Assembly: GCA_016193395.1 (NCBI GenBank)
Contig: JACPSH010000033.1
Location: 1-38,021, forward strand
DNA length: 38,021 nt
Source: Gammaproteobacteria bacterium
Lineage (GTDB): Bacteria; Pseudomonadota; Gammaproteobacteria; Eutrophobiales; Eutrophobiaceae
Reading direction: 5' to 3'
The notes beneath the pieces were generated by a model, which was not told the origin of the DNA, searched no databases, and worked only from the letters and a program-made list of their open reading frames with translations. Of the stretch, positions 8,394 to 16,679 are shown piece by piece. Position 1 is the stretch's first letter; the number at the start of each line of letters is the position of its first letter. Made by a program: the position numbers and the translations under genes.

Positions 8394-9400
8394 GGCACGG
8401 CCTTTTCGGCGGACTGTTGTGCGCCTTCTGCGCCGCGGCGTGCGCGGCGCCCGCGGCCGTCACCGATCGCGCCGATGTCAGCGCCTTCCTGTCGGAGGTG
8501 GCGGCCCGGCACGGGATCAGCATCGATGAACTCACGTCGGTGTTCAGGAAAGTGCGGTTTTCCGACCGGGTCCTGAAAGCGATCTCGGAGCCGGCTGAAA
8601 CGCTTCCCTGGTACCGGTATCGCGAGATCTTTCTCCAGCCGGACCGCATCGAGCTCGGTGTCGAATTCTGGCGGCAGAACGGCGAGGCGCTGCGGCGCGC
8701 GGAGAGCGCCTACGGCGTGCCCGCTGAGATCATCGTCGCGATTATCGGCGTGGAGACCCGGTACGGCCGCAATATCGGCGATTACCGGGTGATCGATGCG
8801 CTCGCGACGCTCGCCTTCGATTTTCCCCAGCGTGGCGAATTCTTCCGCGATGAGCTGGAGCAATACCTGCTGCTGACGCGCGAGCAGAACATGGATCCGC
8901 TCGGGCTCAAGGGGTCCTATGCCGGCGCCATGGGGATCCCGCAGTTCATCGCCAGCAGTTACCGGCGTTTTGCGGTGGATTTCGACATCGACGGGGTGAC
9001 GGATATCTGGAAGAACCCGACCGACGCCATCGGCAGCGTCGGCAATTATTTCCGCGAGCACGGCTGGCTGACCGGCGGGCTCGTGACCCTGCCTGTCTCG
9101 ACGCGGCCGGACCTGCGGCCGGCCGTGTCCTCCGGGCTCGAACCCGATCTCACGCGCGCTGATCTCGATTCGCTGGGCGTGACGTCCCCGGTTCCCCCGC
9201 CGGCGGGGGAAAAGGTCAAGCTGCTCGAATTCGAAACCGGGAACGGCCCGGAATACTGGCTCGGCTTCCGCAATTTTTACGTGATTACCCGTTACAACCA
9301 CAGCCCGCTATACGCGATGGCGGTGTTCCAGCTTGCCCGGAGCATCCGCGAGATGCACGAGGCGGCCTCGGCCAGCCGGGGCAGGGACGGCGGTGCGTGA
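8390..9400 (+). CDS. mltB: lytic murein transglycosylase B
   Basis: MltB cleaves the MurNAc-GlcNAc bond with formation of 1,6-anhydroMurNAc. The 336-residue protein has an N-terminal secretion signal (HGLFGGLLCAFCAAACAAPA) containing several cysteines; it could be a lipoprotein like E. coli MltB, but no ideal lipobox is seen. The family-3 lytic transglycosylase core is clear: PAEIIVAIIGVETRYGRNIG with the catalytic Glu in VETRYG, then DALATLAFDFPQRGEFFRDE, KGSYAGAMGIPQFIASSYRR and DGVTDIWKNPTDAIGSVGNY. It follows rodA by a 4-nt overlap and overlaps rlpA by GTGA, placing it in the elongation operon. Confidence 0.97.
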   Translation: MRHGLFGGLLCAFCAAACAAPAAVTDRADVSAFLSEVAARHGISIDELTSVFRKVRFSDRVLKAISEPAETLPWYRYREIFLQPDRIELGVEFWRQNGEALRRAESAYGVPAEIIVAIIGVETRYGRNIGDYRVIDALATLAFDFPQRGEFFRDELEQYLLLTREQNMDPLGLKGSYAGAMGIPQFIASSYRRFAVDFDIDGVTDIWKNPTDAIGSVGNYFREHGWLTGGLVTLPVSTRPDLRPAVSSGLEPDLTRADLDSLGVTSPVPPPAGEKVKLLEFETGNGPEYWLGFRNFYVITRYNHSPLYAMAVFQLARSIREMHEAASASRGRDGGA

Positions 9401-10218
9401 TTGGCAACCGGCCCGAAACGGTTCCGGTCGTGTGTGCGCTGCTCTGTGCGGTCCTCCCGCTGGCGCAGGGCTGTTCCATCCTTTCCACCCAGGATTCCGG
9501 TCCCAGGACGGGCAAGGTGGATACCTCGAGTGTCGGGGACGCCGTCCCGCGCGACGAGCCCAGGAGCCGCTACGGCAACCCGGAGTCCTACATAGTCCAC
9601 GGCCGGCGCTACCACGTCCTGAAGAACAGCGACAATTTCGCGGAGGAGGGGATCGCCTCCTGGTACGGCGAGAAGTTCCACGGCCGCCGCACGTCGAACG
9701 GCGAGACCTATGACATGTACGCCATGACGGCCGCGCACAAGACCCTGCCGCTGCCGACCTACGTCGAGGTCACCAACCTGAAGAACGGCAAAAAAGTCAT
9801 CGTGCGCGTGAATGATCGCGGCCCGTTTCACGACAACCGCATCATCGATCTCACGTACACAGCCGCCACCAAGCTGGATATACTGAATGCCGGGACGGGC
9901 CTGGTGAGAGTGCGGGCAGTCAACTCCCGCAACTACCGCGAGCCGGACCCCCACGCGGTGCCGGACACGCGGGCGGATCGGCCATCCGGTTTCTACATCC
10001 AGGTCGGCGCCTTTTCGAGCCGCATCAATGCCGAGAACCTGCGCGGGCGGCTGGGTGTTCTCGGCGACCACCTGATCAACATCCACGAGGCAGTGGTGGC
10101 CGGCAAGACGTGGTATCGCGTGCGTCTCGGCCCGATCCAGGAAGTGGATGCGGCGGACCGGATCGTCAATCGCCTGGTCGGTTTCGGGATTTTCGATCAC
10201 CAGATCGTGGTCGAATGA
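9397..10218 (+). CDS. rlpA: septal ring lytic transglycosylase RlpA, lipoprotein with SPOR domain
   Basis: RlpA is an outer-membrane lipoprotein; in Pseudomonas it digests glycan strands lacking stem peptides. The 273-residue protein begins at a GTG that overlaps the mltB stop. A signal peptide ends at LPLAQGCSIL with a plausible lipidated Cys. The double-psi beta-barrel domain carries EEGIASWYGEKFHGRRTSNG and the conserved RVNDRGPFHDNRIIDLT, holding the His and Asp associated with catalysis. A SPOR domain, which binds denuded glycans, starts at GFYIQVGAFSSRINAENL and ends the protein. It lies 44 bp before dacA. Confidence 0.96.
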   Translation: MIGNRPETVPVVCALLCAVLPLAQGCSILSTQDSGPRTGKVDTSSVGDAVPRDEPRSRYGNPESYIVHGRRYHVLKNSDNFAEEGIASWYGEKFHGRRTSNGETYDMYAMTAAHKTLPLPTYVEVTNLKNGKKVIVRVNDRGPFHDNRIIDLTYTAATKLDILNAGTGLVRVRAVNSRNYREPDPHAVPDTRADRPSGFYIQVGAFSSRINAENLRGRLGVLGDHLINIHEAVVAGKTWYRVRLGPIQEVDAADRIVNRLVGFGIFDHQIVVE

Positions 10219-10262
10219 CCCTCTGTCCAGTGCCTGGGCCTGAAGAGAGGAACTTTGCAGAG

Positions 10263-11402
10263 ATGAGTTCAAGATCCATCCTGCTGTTGCTGGCGCTGGC
10301 GTCAGCACTGAGTGGTCCCGCAACGGCCCAGCCGGTGGTGCCGGCGCCGCCGCCGATCAACGCGAAGTCCTGGCTGGTCATCGACTACCAGAGCCGCCAA
10401 ATCCTGGTGCAGGAGAAGATCGACGAGCGCGTGGAGCCGGCCAGCCTGACCAAGATCATGACCGTGTACGTCGTCGCGAGCGAGCTCGCCGCGGGCCGCG
10501 CCAAGCTCGACGACAGCGTGACGGTCAGCGAGCGGGCCTGGCGCATGGAAGGGTCGAAAATGTTCATCGAGGTCGGCAAGCAGGTCTCGGTGGCCGATCT
10601 GCTGAAGGGGGTGATCATCCAGTCCGGCAATGACGCCAGTGTGGCGCTCGCCGAGTATGTCGCCGGCAGCGAGGAGGGGTTCGTGGCCATGATGAACAGC
10701 TATGGCGCCAGGCTGGGCATGCGGACGACGCATTTCGCGAACAGCGACGGGCTGCCCGATCCGGACCATTACACGACGGCGCGCGATCTCGCCACCCTCG
10801 CCGGGGCGCTGATCCGGGATTTCCCGGACATTTACGCGCTGCACTCCATTCAGGAATTCACCTACAACGGCATCACCCAGCGCAACAGAAATGACCTGCT
10901 GTTCGACAACAGCGGGGTAGACGGCATCAAAACCGGGCACCATGACACCGCGGGCTACTGCCTGATTGCTTCCGCGGTGCGGGACGGGATGCGGATCATC
11001 ACGGTGGTCATGGGCAGCAACGGAACCCGGTCCCGCGCGCAGGCCACGGATGCGCTTTTGAATTTTGCCTTCCGCTTTTACGAGACGCACAAGATCTATT
11101 CCGGAAACGAGAAGATCGCGGGTACAAAGGTATGGAAGGGGGCGGCGGATTCGCTGGATCTCGGGATCACGGAAGACCTGTACGTGACCGTCCCGCGTGG
11201 CGGTCTCGAACGCATGCAGACGATTATCGACGTGCGCGAGGACGTCATCGCCCCGGTGGGCAAGGGCGCCGCGCAGGGCATGCTCCGGATCCAGCTCGAC
11301 GGAAACGAGCTGACCAACCGCCCGTTGATCGCGCTCAAGGAGATCCCGCCCGGAAACCTCTTTGTCCGCCTGAAGGACGACGTCGAGCTGCTTTTTCATT
11401 AG
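10263..11402 (+). CDS. dacA: D-alanyl-D-alanine carboxypeptidase (PBP5/6 type)
   Basis: DacA removes the terminal D-Ala from pentapeptides in the periplasm. From the ATG at 10263 (379 aa) there is a signal peptide SRSILLLLALASALSGPATA followed by the carboxypeptidase domain. Motifs: SLTK with nucleophile Ser61, SGN at 121-123, and KTG at 223 (DGIKTGHHDTAGYCL). The C-terminal PBP5-type beta domain ends in KEIPPGNLFVRLKDDVELLF, an amphipathic membrane-anchoring tail. I rejected an upstream in-frame ATG at 10110 because it overlaps rlpA and lacks a signal. GAGAGGAAC lies upstream of the chosen start. It sits between rlpA and dat. Confidence 0.97.
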   Translation: MSSRSILLLLALASALSGPATAQPVVPAPPPINAKSWLVIDYQSRQILVQEKIDERVEPASLTKIMTVYVVASELAAGRAKLDDSVTVSERAWRMEGSKMFIEVGKQVSVADLLKGVIIQSGNDASVALAEYVAGSEEGFVAMMNSYGARLGMRTTHFANSDGLPDPDHYTTARDLATLAGALIRDFPDIYALHSIQEFTYNGITQRNRNDLLFDNSGVDGIKTGHHDTAGYCLIASAVRDGMRIITVVMGSNGTRSRAQATDALLNFAFRFYETHKIYSGNEKIAGTKVWKGAADSLDLGITEDLYVTVPRGGLERMQTIIDVREDVIAPVGKGAAQGMLRIQLDGNELTNRPLIALKEIPPGNLFVRLKDDVELLFH

Positions 11403-11406
11403 CAGG

Positions 11407-12297
11407 ATGCTGAAATCGGAGCAGGGGACGGCAGCCTTGGCGATTGTCTATCTCAACGGCCGGTACATCCCGGAGGCGTCGGCGACCGTGTCCGTGCTGG
11501 ACCGCGGCTTCATCTTCGGGGACGGGGTCTACGAAGTCATCCCGGTATTCGGCAGCCATATACTGCGGTTCTCCGAGCACCTGGCGCGGCTCGGAAACAG
11601 CCTCGCGGGGATCTACCTCGATAACCCCCATGCGGAAGCCGAGTGGCGCGACATCGTCGCAACGCTGCTGGAGCGCAACCCCGGCGCGGAGAACCGCTCG
11701 GTCTATCTCCAGGTGACGCGCGGCGCCGGGGAACGCGGGCACGTCCCGTCGAAGGCGCTGTTGCCGACCGTGTTCGCGATGTGCAACCCTATTCCCGAAC
11801 GCGATTACACCCGTGGCGTGAGCGCCATTACCCATGAGGATATCCGTTGGCAGTACTGCAACATCAAGGTCACGAGCCTGCTGCCGAACGTGCTGCTGCG
11901 GCACCGGGCGAAGGAGCGCGACGGCTCGACCGAGGCGATCCTGCTGCGCGGCGATCGGGTGACCGAGGGCGCGGCGAGCAACGTGTTCGTCGTCCACGGC
12001 CGGCGCGTCGCGACGCCGCCGAAGGACCATTCGCTGCTGCCGGGCATCACCCGCGATCTCGTCGTGGACCTGCTGCGCGGCGCGAAGCTCGGCTGTGAGG
12101 AGGCGAAGATCACGCGCGCGGATCTCGTGTCCGCGGATGAACTATGGATCACCAGTTCCATGATGGGGATTGCGCCGGTGACGCGGCTCGACGGCAGACC
12201 GGTCGGCCAGGGCCAGCCGGGCGCGGTGTGGCGCGAGGCCGACGCGATCTATCAGGCGTTCAAGGTGAAGGGTGTCGGCGGTGCCGCGCCGAACTAG
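11407..12297 (+). CDS. dat: D-amino-acid (D-alanine) transaminase, class IV PLP fold
   Basis: Likely D-alanine aminotransferase, which exchanges the amino group between D-Ala and 2-oxoglutarate to give D-Glu. Fold-type IV features: VSVLDRGFIFGDGVYEVIPV, YLQVTRGAGERGH, the PLP lysine in CNIKVTSLLPNVL (Lys154) and EGAASNVFVV, with SSMMGIAPVTRLDG near the C-terminus. The sequence resembles Dat more than branched-chain aminotransferases or aminodeoxychorismate lyase, but specificity cannot be proved from sequence. ATG at 11407 follows dacA by 4 bp; a TTG at 11437, with GGGG about 9 nt upstream and directly before AIVYLNGRYIPE, may be the true start. Its place after dacA suggests use of periplasm-derived D-Ala. 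Confidence 0.88.
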   Translation: MLKSEQGTAALAIVYLNGRYIPEASATVSVLDRGFIFGDGVYEVIPVFGSHILRFSEHLARLGNSLAGIYLDNPHAEAEWRDIVATLLERNPGAENRSVYLQVTRGAGERGHVPSKALLPTVFAMCNPIPERDYTRGVSAITHEDIRWQYCNIKVTSLLPNVLLRHRAKERDGSTEAILLRGDRVTEGAASNVFVVHGRRVATPPKDHSLLPGITRDLVVDLLRGAKLGCEEAKITRADLVSADELWITSSMMGIAPVTRLDGRPVGQGQPGAVWREADAIYQAFKVKGVGGAAPN

Positions 12298-12343
12298 TGT
12301 GCCGTCCCGCGATGTTCTTGCGAAATTCCATGTCAGCGGGAAG

Positions 12344-12461
12344 GTCATTCCGGGCCCGCCGCAGGCGGCGCCCGGAATCCAGCCTTCGTCAAGCGCTGTC
12401 TGGATTCCGGAAGGCGGCGCAGCCTGCCCCGGACTCGATCCGGGGCCGCTTCCGGAATGAC
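12344..12461. repeat. paired-hairpin intergenic element (GTCATTCCGG..CCGGAATGAC), copy 1
   Basis: The element starts GTCATTCCGG and ends CCGGAATGAC, so the whole is an inverted repeat. It contains two hairpins: the first 12347-12378 (ATTCCGGG..CCCGGAAT around GCCGC/GCGGC), the second 12404-12458, which encloses a perfect CCCCGGA / TCCGGGG stem. The spacer carries CCAGCC near the left and CTGGATTCCGG on the right. Two further copies occur at 13608-13812 and 28073-28208. It has no coding capacity. The layout resembles paired REP/BIME elements. Confidence 0.75.
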
Positions 12462-12507
12462 GTCATCGCGACGCGGGAATTGCACAAGATCATTGCGGGA
12501 CGGGATA

Positions 12508-12550
12508 CTAGCAGGCTGATGCAAAAGCGGGTTTTGCATCAACCTGTTAG
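12508..12550. repeat. TGATGCAAAA hairpin repeat (copy 2)
   Basis: TGATGCAAAA (12517-12526), a 5-nt loop GCGGG, then TTTTGCATCA (12532-12541) form a perfect 10-bp stem. Flanking CTAGCAGGC and ACCTGTTAG extend it to about 19 bp with two imperfect pairs. It lies 27 bp upstream of the following CDS and just before its ribosome-binding site, so it could end transcripts arriving from dat. Related copies are at 5380-5424 and 26399-26432. Confidence 0.75.
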
Positions 12551-12577
12551 AGTCTTCACCAGCGGGGAGACCAGACC

Positions 12578-13600
12578 ATGAGCGCGATTCGCATCACTGA
12601 ATTGCTGGGCGACGGGATCGGCCCCGAGCTGCGGGAGTCCGTTTACGCGGTGGCCGAAGCCATGCCGCTCAAGTTCCAGTTCATCCCCATGGACCTCACG
12701 CTCGAGAACCGCGAGTCGGGGGACCGCGACCTGTTCGACAAGGTGGTCGCTTCGATGAACGACACCAAGCTCTCGATCAAGTATCCGACCATCACAAAGA
12801 CGGTGAGTCCGAACGGCATCATCCGCCGCAAGTGCAATTTCAGCGTCATCCTGAGGCCCGTGATCTCCATCAAGGGCATCAAGTCGCACTTCACCGAAGA
12901 GGTGTTCCTCTACATCGTCCGCGTCGCGACCGGCGGCACCTATGACGATCCGGGCAGAATGATCGGCAAGGATGCCGCCGTCTCCATCCGCATCGTGGAG
13001 CGCGATCCCTGCCGGCAGGCGGCGCACTTCGCATTCGAGTTCGCGCGCAAGAAGAAATTGCGCGTGACCTCTTCCTCCAAACATACCATCCAGCGGGCTA
13101 CCGATGGGCTGTTTGAAGCGGTTGTGGCCGGGGAGGGCAAGCGGTTTCCGGACATCAAGCACAATGTCGAGCTGTTCGACGCGCTGCTGGCGAAGATCAT
13201 CCTGCACCCGGAGGACTACCAGGTTGTCCTCGTGCTGAATGAATACGGAGACTTCCTCTCCGACATGGCCAGCGGCCTGATCGGCAGCATCGGCACCGGC
13301 GCCAGCGGCAATTACAGCTTCACCGGGGACGACAAGGTCGATATCGCGATGTTCGATCCCTCAGGCGGCACCGCACCGGACATCGCCGGCCAGAACAAGT
13401 GCAACCCGGCGGCCATCCTGCTGGCCTTCGGCATGCTTCTCGACCACATCGATCGCTATGACCTCGGCCACGATCTACGTGTGGCGATGCTCGGCGCGAT
13501 TGCCGACGGCGAGTGCACGCGCGACATCGGCGGCAAGCTCGGCACGCGCGAGTTCACGCGCGTCGTCGTCGATCGGATGAAGGACAAGCTGAAGAAATAA
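12578..13600 (+). CDS. divergent isocitrate/isopropylmalate dehydrogenase-family protein
   Basis: The 340-residue protein has the beta-decarboxylating dehydrogenase fold: ITELLGDGIGPELRESVY at the N-terminus, a substrate loop IIRRKCNFSVILRPVIS, RVATGGTYDD where relatives have RENTEGLY, ARKKKLRVTSSSKHTIQRAT with the catalytic Lys, and NEYGDFLSDMASGLIGSIGT with the metal-binding Asp residues. The candidate catalytic Tyr, Lys and Asp are all present. However the cofactor motif usually reading HGSAPDIAGK is FDPSGGTAPDIAGQNKCNPA here, so the His is lost, and several substrate-loop residues differ. Isocitrate, homoisocitrate or 3-isopropylmalate specificity cannot be assigned. GGGGAG lies 8 nt before the ATG. 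The gene is flanked by repeats and is convergent with the ABC genes, so it is a transcription unit of its own. Confidence 0.8.
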   Translation: MSAIRITELLGDGIGPELRESVYAVAEAMPLKFQFIPMDLTLENRESGDRDLFDKVVASMNDTKLSIKYPTITKTVSPNGIIRRKCNFSVILRPVISIKGIKSHFTEEVFLYIVRVATGGTYDDPGRMIGKDAAVSIRIVERDPCRQAAHFAFEFARKKKLRVTSSSKHTIQRATDGLFEAVVAGEGKRFPDIKHNVELFDALLAKIILHPEDYQVVLVLNEYGDFLSDMASGLIGSIGTGASGNYSFTGDDKVDIAMFDPSGGTAPDIAGQNKCNPAAILLAFGMLLDHIDRYDLGHDLRVAMLGAIADGECTRDIGGKLGTREFTRVVVDRMKDKLKK

Positions 13601-13607
13601 TTCCGCC

Positions 13608-13812
13608 GTCATTCCGGGCGGCCGGCAGGCCGCTTCCGGAATCCAGCCCTCAGGTTGCGCCAGCGGCGACGACGCAGGCGTTATACAAGGTCGTTTCCGA
13701 ACCGTGCTTTTTTCGGTTCACGCAATTTCGCGAAAAGCTGACAAGGACGCGACGGAGACCGCGCAAGGGCTGGATTCCGGACGTTCGCTTCGCGAAGTCC
13801 GGAACGACGTCA
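13608..13812. repeat. paired-hairpin intergenic element, copy 2
   Basis: It starts GTCATTCCGG at 13608 and ends with CCGGAACGACGTC. The left hairpin (13611-13642) pairs ATTCCGG-GCGGCC with GGCCGC-TT-CCGGAAT; the right hairpin (13773-13804) carries ATTCCGGAC / GTCCGGAAC arms. The spacer begins CCAGCCCT and ends AGGGCTGG, an inverted repeat, and contains its own GAACCG / CGGTTC stem with a T-rich loop. It fills the gap between two convergent genes and could stop transcription in both directions. Related to 12344-12461 and 28073-28208. Confidence 0.75.
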
Positions 13813-13829
13813 ATAGGCGGGACTCAGGC

Positions 13830-14603
13830 TCAGGTCTTGATCCCCGTCCCCCGCTCCAGCAGCAGCAGGGCGAACGCGGTCAGCGCAACCACGAAGGCCG
13901 TGATCACCAGCAGCGCCATCGTCACGTCGACATCCGAGGTCCCCAGCAGTCCGTAGCGGAAGGCATTCACCATGTAAAGCACCGGGTTTGCGCGCGAGAC
14001 CGCCTGCCAGAAATCCGGCAGCAGGTTGATCGAGTAGAAAACACCGCCGAGGTAGATGAGCGGCGTCAGCACGAAGGTCGGGATGATGGAAATGTCGTCG
14101 AACTTGCGCGCGTAGATCGCGTTGATCAACCCGGCCAGCGAGAACAGCACGGAAGTCAGCAGCACCACGGCGATCACCACCAGGAAGTGGCGTACGTGCA
14201 GGTGCGTGAACAAGAGCGCGATCCCCGAGACCACCAGCCCGACCGCCAGCCCCCGCGCGACGCCGCCGCCGACGTAACCCGCGAGGATGATCCAGTTCGG
14301 GATCGGCGCGACCAGCATCTCCTCGAGGTGTTTCTGGAATTTGGCGCCGAAAAAGGACGACACGACGTTCGCGTAGGCGTTGTTGATGATGGACATCATA
14401 ATCAGCCCGGGCGCGATGAACTGCATGTAAGTGAAGCCGCCCATCTCGCCGATGCGCGGCCCGATTAAATGCCCGAAGATCATGAAATAGAGCGCCATGC
14501 TGACCGCCGGCGGGACGATGGTCTGCGCCCAGATGCGCAGGAAGCGCCCGACCTCCTTGTCCAGGATGGTGCAGAAAGCCACGAACAATCCCTCGCTGTT
14601 CAT
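13830..14603 (-). CDS. ABC-2 type transporter permease (YadH family)
   Basis: The 257-residue membrane protein has about six helices and the ABC-2 permease pattern: RIWAQTIVPPAVSMALYFMI, FIAPGLIMMSIINNAYANVV, FFGAKFQKHLEEMLVAPIPN (the cytoplasmic coupling region), and IIPTFVLTPLIYLGGVFYSI followed by ANPVLYMVNAFRYGLLGTSD. This is the same architecture and length as E. coli YadH. The substrate is unknown; family members export polysaccharides, lipids or drugs. It lies 7 bp after the ATPase gene, so the two form one exporter. Confidence 0.9.
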   Translation of the reverse strand: MNSEGLFVAFCTILDKEVGRFLRIWAQTIVPPAVSMALYFMIFGHLIGPRIGEMGGFTYMQFIAPGLIMMSIINNAYANVVSSFFGAKFQKHLEEMLVAPIPNWIILAGYVGGGVARGLAVGLVVSGIALLFTHLHVRHFLVVIAVVLLTSVLFSLAGLINAIYARKFDDISIIPTFVLTPLIYLGGVFYSINLLPDFWQAVSRANPVLYMVNAFRYGLLGTSDVDVTMALLVITAFVVALTAFALLLLERGTGIKT

Positions 14604-14610
14604 GCCGGCA

Positions 14611-15534
14611 TCAGTTCAACTTGTTCGACTCGACCAGCCGGATGAAAAGCTCTTCCAGCCGGTTCGACTTGTTGCGCATGCTGCGGATGCGGACGTTGGA
14701 TTCCGTGAGCTTCAGGAACAGTTCGTTCATGTCCTGCTCCTTCGTCAGTTCGACTTCGACCGTGGTCGGATCGATGGCATGCAGACTGTATCCGTGCACC
14801 AGCGGGAGGGAATCGTACGGTCGGTCAAGATCCATGATGAATGTGTGCGTATTGAGCTTCGCGAGCAGGCTCTTCATTGACGTGGATTCGATGATCTGCC
14901 CCTTGTCGATGATGGCGATGTTGCGGCACAGGCTCTCCGCCTCCTCGAGATAATGCGTGGTCAGCACGATGGTCGTGCCACGGTTGTTGATGTCGAGCAG
15001 AAAGCTCCACATGGATCGCCGCAACTCCACGTCCACGCCCGCGGTAGGCTCGTCCAGGATCAGCATCTGCGGCTCGTGCACGAGGGCGCGTGCGATCATC
15101 AGGCGTCGCTTGAGCCCTCCTGACAGGGTACGGGACTGGTCGTTGCGCTTCTCCCAGAGCCCGAGCTGCATCAGGTAGCGTTCGGCGCGCTCCAGCGCCA
15201 CCCGCCGCCGGATCCCGTAATAGCCGGCCTGGTGCACAAGGATGTCCAGGCAGGTCTCGAACATGGAGAAATTGAGTTCCTGCGGCACGATCCCGAGCAG
15301 CGATTTCGCTTTCTGCGGGTCCTGGTCGAGATCCACGCCGAACACGGAAACCGTGCCGGCGCTCTTGCGCACCAGCGAGGAAATGATGCCGATGGTGGTC
15401 GATTTGCCAGCGCCGTTCGGCCCGAGCAGGGCGAGGAAATCGCCGTTGGGGACGTGCAGGTCGATACCCTTCAGGGCCCGGAAGCCGTTGGCGTAGGTCT
15501 TTTCCAGGCCGCGGATTTCGAGAGCGTTGATCAT
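14611..15534 (-). CDS. ABC transporter ATP-binding protein (YadG family)
   Basis: The ATPase partner of the downstream permease. From Met at 15534 it has 307 residues, matching the usual YadG length. Walker A is GPNGAGKST (about 38-46), the Q-loop is GIVPQELNFSMF, the signature is LSGGLKRRLMIARAL, Walker B is LILDEPTAGVD, and the switch His is in LTTHYLEEAESL. The C-terminal part (TKEQDMNELFLKL to ESNKLN) is the family extension. An in-frame GTG at 15612 would add 26 proline-rich residues; none of the candidate starts has a Shine-Dalgarno sequence. The substrate is not deducible. Confidence 0.92.
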   Translation of the reverse strand: MINALEIRGLEKTYANGFRALKGIDLHVPNGDFLALLGPNGAGKSTTIGIISSLVRKSAGTVSVFGVDLDQDPQKAKSLLGIVPQELNFSMFETCLDILVHQAGYYGIRRRVALERAERYLMQLGLWEKRNDQSRTLSGGLKRRLMIARALVHEPQMLILDEPTAGVDVELRRSMWSFLLDINNRGTTIVLTTHYLEEAESLCRNIAIIDKGQIIESTSMKSLLAKLNTHTFIMDLDRPYDSLPLVHGYSLHAIDPTTVEVELTKEQDMNELFLKLTESNVRIRSMRNKSNRLEELFIRLVESNKLN

Positions 15535-15648
15535 GCGGGAGGGGTCGGGTCGGGCCACCGGCCTGACCATGGGGTTTGCCGGAGCGGAAATCGAAGTCGG
15601 CGAAACTGACACTGTCGCGACGCGGACTGAAGCAGGTCCGCGCGGCCG

Positions 15649-16539
15649 TCAACTGTCCTTGTGTATCTGATCCCGTTGCTTCCTCTGCTGCTGTCCAATC
15701 TTGAGCAGACTCTGGGCCACGGCGCTGTCGCGGTTCAGGACCAGGCGGAAATATTCCTTCGGCACGCGGATGAGCCGCGACACGCCGTTGGTCCGCGCGT
15801 ATGCGCTGCGCTGTCCAGAGCTGCCCGGCATGAGCCCCTGTTCGCCGAAGTACTCTCCCTTGGCGTGGGTCGCCAGGATGATGATCTTGCCGTCCTCATC
15901 CAGGGTGAAAATCTCCACGGTACCGTCCAGCACTACGTACATGCAGTCGGCTCTCTCCGTCTCTTTCAGCACGAAGTCGCCCGGGCCGACCTTGATGACT
16001 TCCGTCCATGCGCCGATGCTCGCGAGCTCTGCCGGAGTGAGGCTTTGGAACAGTCGCATGCCCTTGATCATGTCGTGCACTTCGCGGGCCTGCGGGGACA
16101 GCCTCGGAAGCGTGGTTTCTTCCGGAGGAGGCGTGGGTGCCGTTTCGTCCCGATGCAATCCGAGCTGGACGTGTTTTTTGTCGATCTTGAGCAGCGTGGC
16201 GGCCTGGAGCGCCCGCACCGTGGCGCTGCGCCGCCCGGTGGTCGTGTTCTCGCTCAACGCCTGCTCGCCGAAGAAATCGCCGGGGCGCAGGGTGGCGATG
16301 GCGACTTCGCGGCCCACGAAGGCATCCGCGCCGCGCAGCAGCACTTCGACCGCGCCTTCGAGGACCACGTACATGCAATCGGCAATCTCCGCTTCGCGGA
16401 TGATGGTCTGCTTGGAGCCGTATTCCTCGATGCCGTTCTCGGGGCAATTGAGTATCCCCTCCAGCTCCGCCTTGGTCATGGAGCTGAAGATCGGGATCTT
16501 GCGCAGGACTTCAGGGTCGACCTTTTTCTTCACCGCCAT
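15649..16539 (-). CDS. protein with two cyclic-nucleotide-binding domains, no output domain
   Basis: From ATG at 16539 (GGAGCGAG upstream) the protein has 296 residues. It contains two Crp-type beta-roll domains in tandem: the first about residues 15-135 (DCMYVVLEGAVEVLLRG, ATLRPGDFFGEQALSENTTT), the second about residues 160-280 (DCMYVVLDGTVEIFTLDEDG, HAKGEYFGEQGLMPGSSGQR). Both phosphate-binding cassettes carry the GEQ stretch typical of nucleotide-binding rolls, with Arg in R-S-A positions. No helix-turn-helix, kinase or cyclase domain is seen, so it is not a Crp-like transcription factor. It resembles the regulatory subunit of protein kinase A in domain plan only. A ligand-controlled adaptor is plausible but unproved. 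It lies 114 bp upstream of the ABC ATPase gene on the same strand. Confidence 0.82.
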   Translation of the reverse strand: MAVKKKVDPEVLRKIPIFSSMTKAELEGILNCPENGIEEYGSKQTIIREAEIADCMYVVLEGAVEVLLRGADAFVGREVAIATLRPGDFFGEQALSENTTTGRRSATVRALQAATLLKIDKKHVQLGLHRDETAPTPPPEETTLPRLSPQAREVHDMIKGMRLFQSLTPAELASIGAWTEVIKVGPGDFVLKETERADCMYVVLDGTVEIFTLDEDGKIIILATHAKGEYFGEQGLMPGSSGQRSAYARTNGVSRLIRVPKEYFRLVLNRDSAVAQSLLKIGQQQRKQRDQIHKDS

Positions 16540-16679
16540 CGTGACTCGCTCCATCGCCGCGCAAGCGATACCCGCCACGGCGATAACGCGGAAAAGATGC
16601 CTGGATGGGGATTATACCGACCCCCTCCCCGGCGGGACCGGACGCCTTGCCTTTCCGTCGGGTGGCTCACAATCTTCGG

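Noticed and set aside
12344-13812. CRISPR array
   Set aside because: The repeats are palindromic, unequal in spacing and only a few copies; there are no regular spacers and no cas genes.
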